64,000 nt of DNA, taken from NCBI RefSeq assembly GCF_003026285.1, contig NZ_PYOD01000001.1, forward strand, positions 372,001-436,000. The letters are read 5' to 3'. Positions 63,439 to 64,000 of this stretch are shown piece by piece. The first letter of the stretch is position 1. Each line of letters starts with the position of its first letter. The DNA comes from Photobacterium profundum. GTDB taxonomy: Bacteria; Pseudomonadota; Gammaproteobacteria; Enterobacterales; Vibrionaceae. The notes beneath the pieces were generated by a model, which was not told the DNA's origin, searched no databases, and worked only from the letters and a program-made list of their open reading frames with translations. Both the position numbers and the translations under genes were made by a program.

Positions 63439-64000
63439 ATGAGTAAAACAAGAAAGATAATAACAATCCGATACGGATTAAAAGCAGGGGCAATGACTGC
63501 ATTTATCGATGCAGGTAATATCGCAGAAGTCGATCCATTTGTGCTGTGGGATCATTTTACCGCCAAAAATAAAATGAAACCTGTTGGGCTAGATTTTCAT
63601 GGGCACTCTGGCGTCGATACGATAAGTTACTCTGTTGTAGGCAAAGTAAAACATGTCGATTCTTCTGGCTGTCATGCGACGCTAGAAGGAGGTGACGTGC
63701 ATGTTATGACCACCGGAAGCGGTATCGTACACAAAGATACATTAACCCCAGTAAATGGCGTAGTGGAAACATTTCAGCTATGGACGGCATTACCCGCAGG
63801 CAATGTGGAAATGGAAGCAGCCTATAGCACCAATTACAAAACCGCAATACTCCCCCTTGTCGAAGAAGCCGACTCAACCACCAAAGTACTTGTTGGAAGT
63901 TACAAAGGAATTAATAGCCCCGTTAGCTATAGTATTGATATCGTTTACCTTGATATTATTATTTCTCCTTACGGTACGTGGACATTCCAACCAAAGAGTA
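63439..64000 (+). CDS. Pirin-like cupin protein (partial)
   Basis: Open from ATG 63439 to the window edge, 187 codons. LDFHGHSGVDTISYSVVGKVKHVDSSG, TLEGGDVHVMTTGSGIVHKDTLTP and VETFQLWTALPAG follow the pirin N-terminal cupin pattern (phHPHxGxETxTYxLxG, GDxQwMtAGxGixHsE), although His and Glu positions are only partly kept. Pirins are metal-binding cupins, some with quercetinase activity. The 3' end is missing. Confidence 0.8.
   Translation, partial: MSKTRKIITIRYGLKAGAMTAFIDAGNIAEVDPFVLWDHFTAKNKMKPVGLDFHGHSGVDTISYSVVGKVKHVDSSGCHATLEGGDVHVMTTGSGIVHKDTLTPVNGVVETFQLWTALPAGNVEMEAAYSTNYKTAILPLVEEADSTTKVLVGSYKGINSPVSYSIDIVYLDIIISPYGTWTFQPKS

Noticed and set aside
1..64000. CRISPR arrays, tRNA or rRNA genes
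   Set aside because: No regularly spaced repeats with unique spacers and no cloverleaf or rRNA sequence was recognised.

Overview
The window reads as a Vibrionaceae chromosome, most likely Photobacterium or a close relative. It carries YgiQ, PldA, YggN-type, AqpZ, YdiJ, FadL and pirin homologues, a periplasmic-type alpha-amylase, moderately AT-rich DNA and long AT-rich intergenic stretches. The genus is inferred from protein flavour only; there is no rRNA or other marker in the window.

About 70% of it (roughly 1452-45862) is one lambda/HK97-like siphovirus prophage inserted in the 5' end of ygiQ. Both junctions are visible. A stub of ygiQ with its own start (1413-1475) lies at the left, and intact ygiQ with a phage-supplied start lies directly after the integrase on the right. 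They share the core TACTGGGCAG and are flanked by paired GCCCCCA repeats 11 bp apart that look like integrase arm sites.

Phage layout from left to right: an outer-membrane barrel and a small secreted protein (1.8-3.0 kb); then late genes, all on the minus strand, running from packaging at 23 kb down to tail fibres at 3 kb (HNH, putative TerS, TerL, portal, ClpP-like protease, capsid, connectors, tail tube, a G/GT chaperone pair with a GGGAAAC slippery site, tape measure, M/L/K-like tip proteins, J, glycine-rich adhesin, fibre). Next is a 16-kb accessory belt (23.5-39.4 kb). It holds a lipoprotein, a DUF2384/RES toxin-antitoxin pair, a receiver protein with a DUF4116-repeat protein, a DoxX protein with a six-fold 21-bp repeat array and a MarR regulator, the lysis cassette (holin, amidase, small membrane protein), a TetR-controlled RNHCP-RsgA module flanked by two inverted near-paralogous acetyltransferase genes, and a secreted metzincin protease. 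Then comes the replication operon (YdaS/Cro-like, small ORF, O-like, DnaB), leftward from a promoter carrying repressor operators. The rightward control and integration operon follows (repressor, small membrane protein, unknown protein, AlpA-like, Xre, excisionase, integrase). Five copies of the 13-bp palindrome ACCC-N5-GGGT mark the genetic switch.

There are two further dnaB relics. A heavily deleted copy lies outside attL (264-1180) and suggests an older prophage at the same locus. A 3'-end fragment at 37.3 kb flanks the protease gene, so the protease sits between duplicated dnaB ends.

Right of the prophage is ordinary chromosome: ygiQ, pldA, small membrane protein, yggN-like, a secreted Lys-rich peptide, a NYN protein, a CDF-type transporter divergent from a LysR regulator, aqpZ, ydiJ, a Nudix-PAP2 fusion, alpha-amylase, a FadL-family porin and a pirin cut by the window edge. 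The most interesting points are the coupling of ygiQ to the phage integrase, the arm-site/integrase-tail overlap, the RNHCP-RsgA module with its leader, and the MarR/DoxX operator array.
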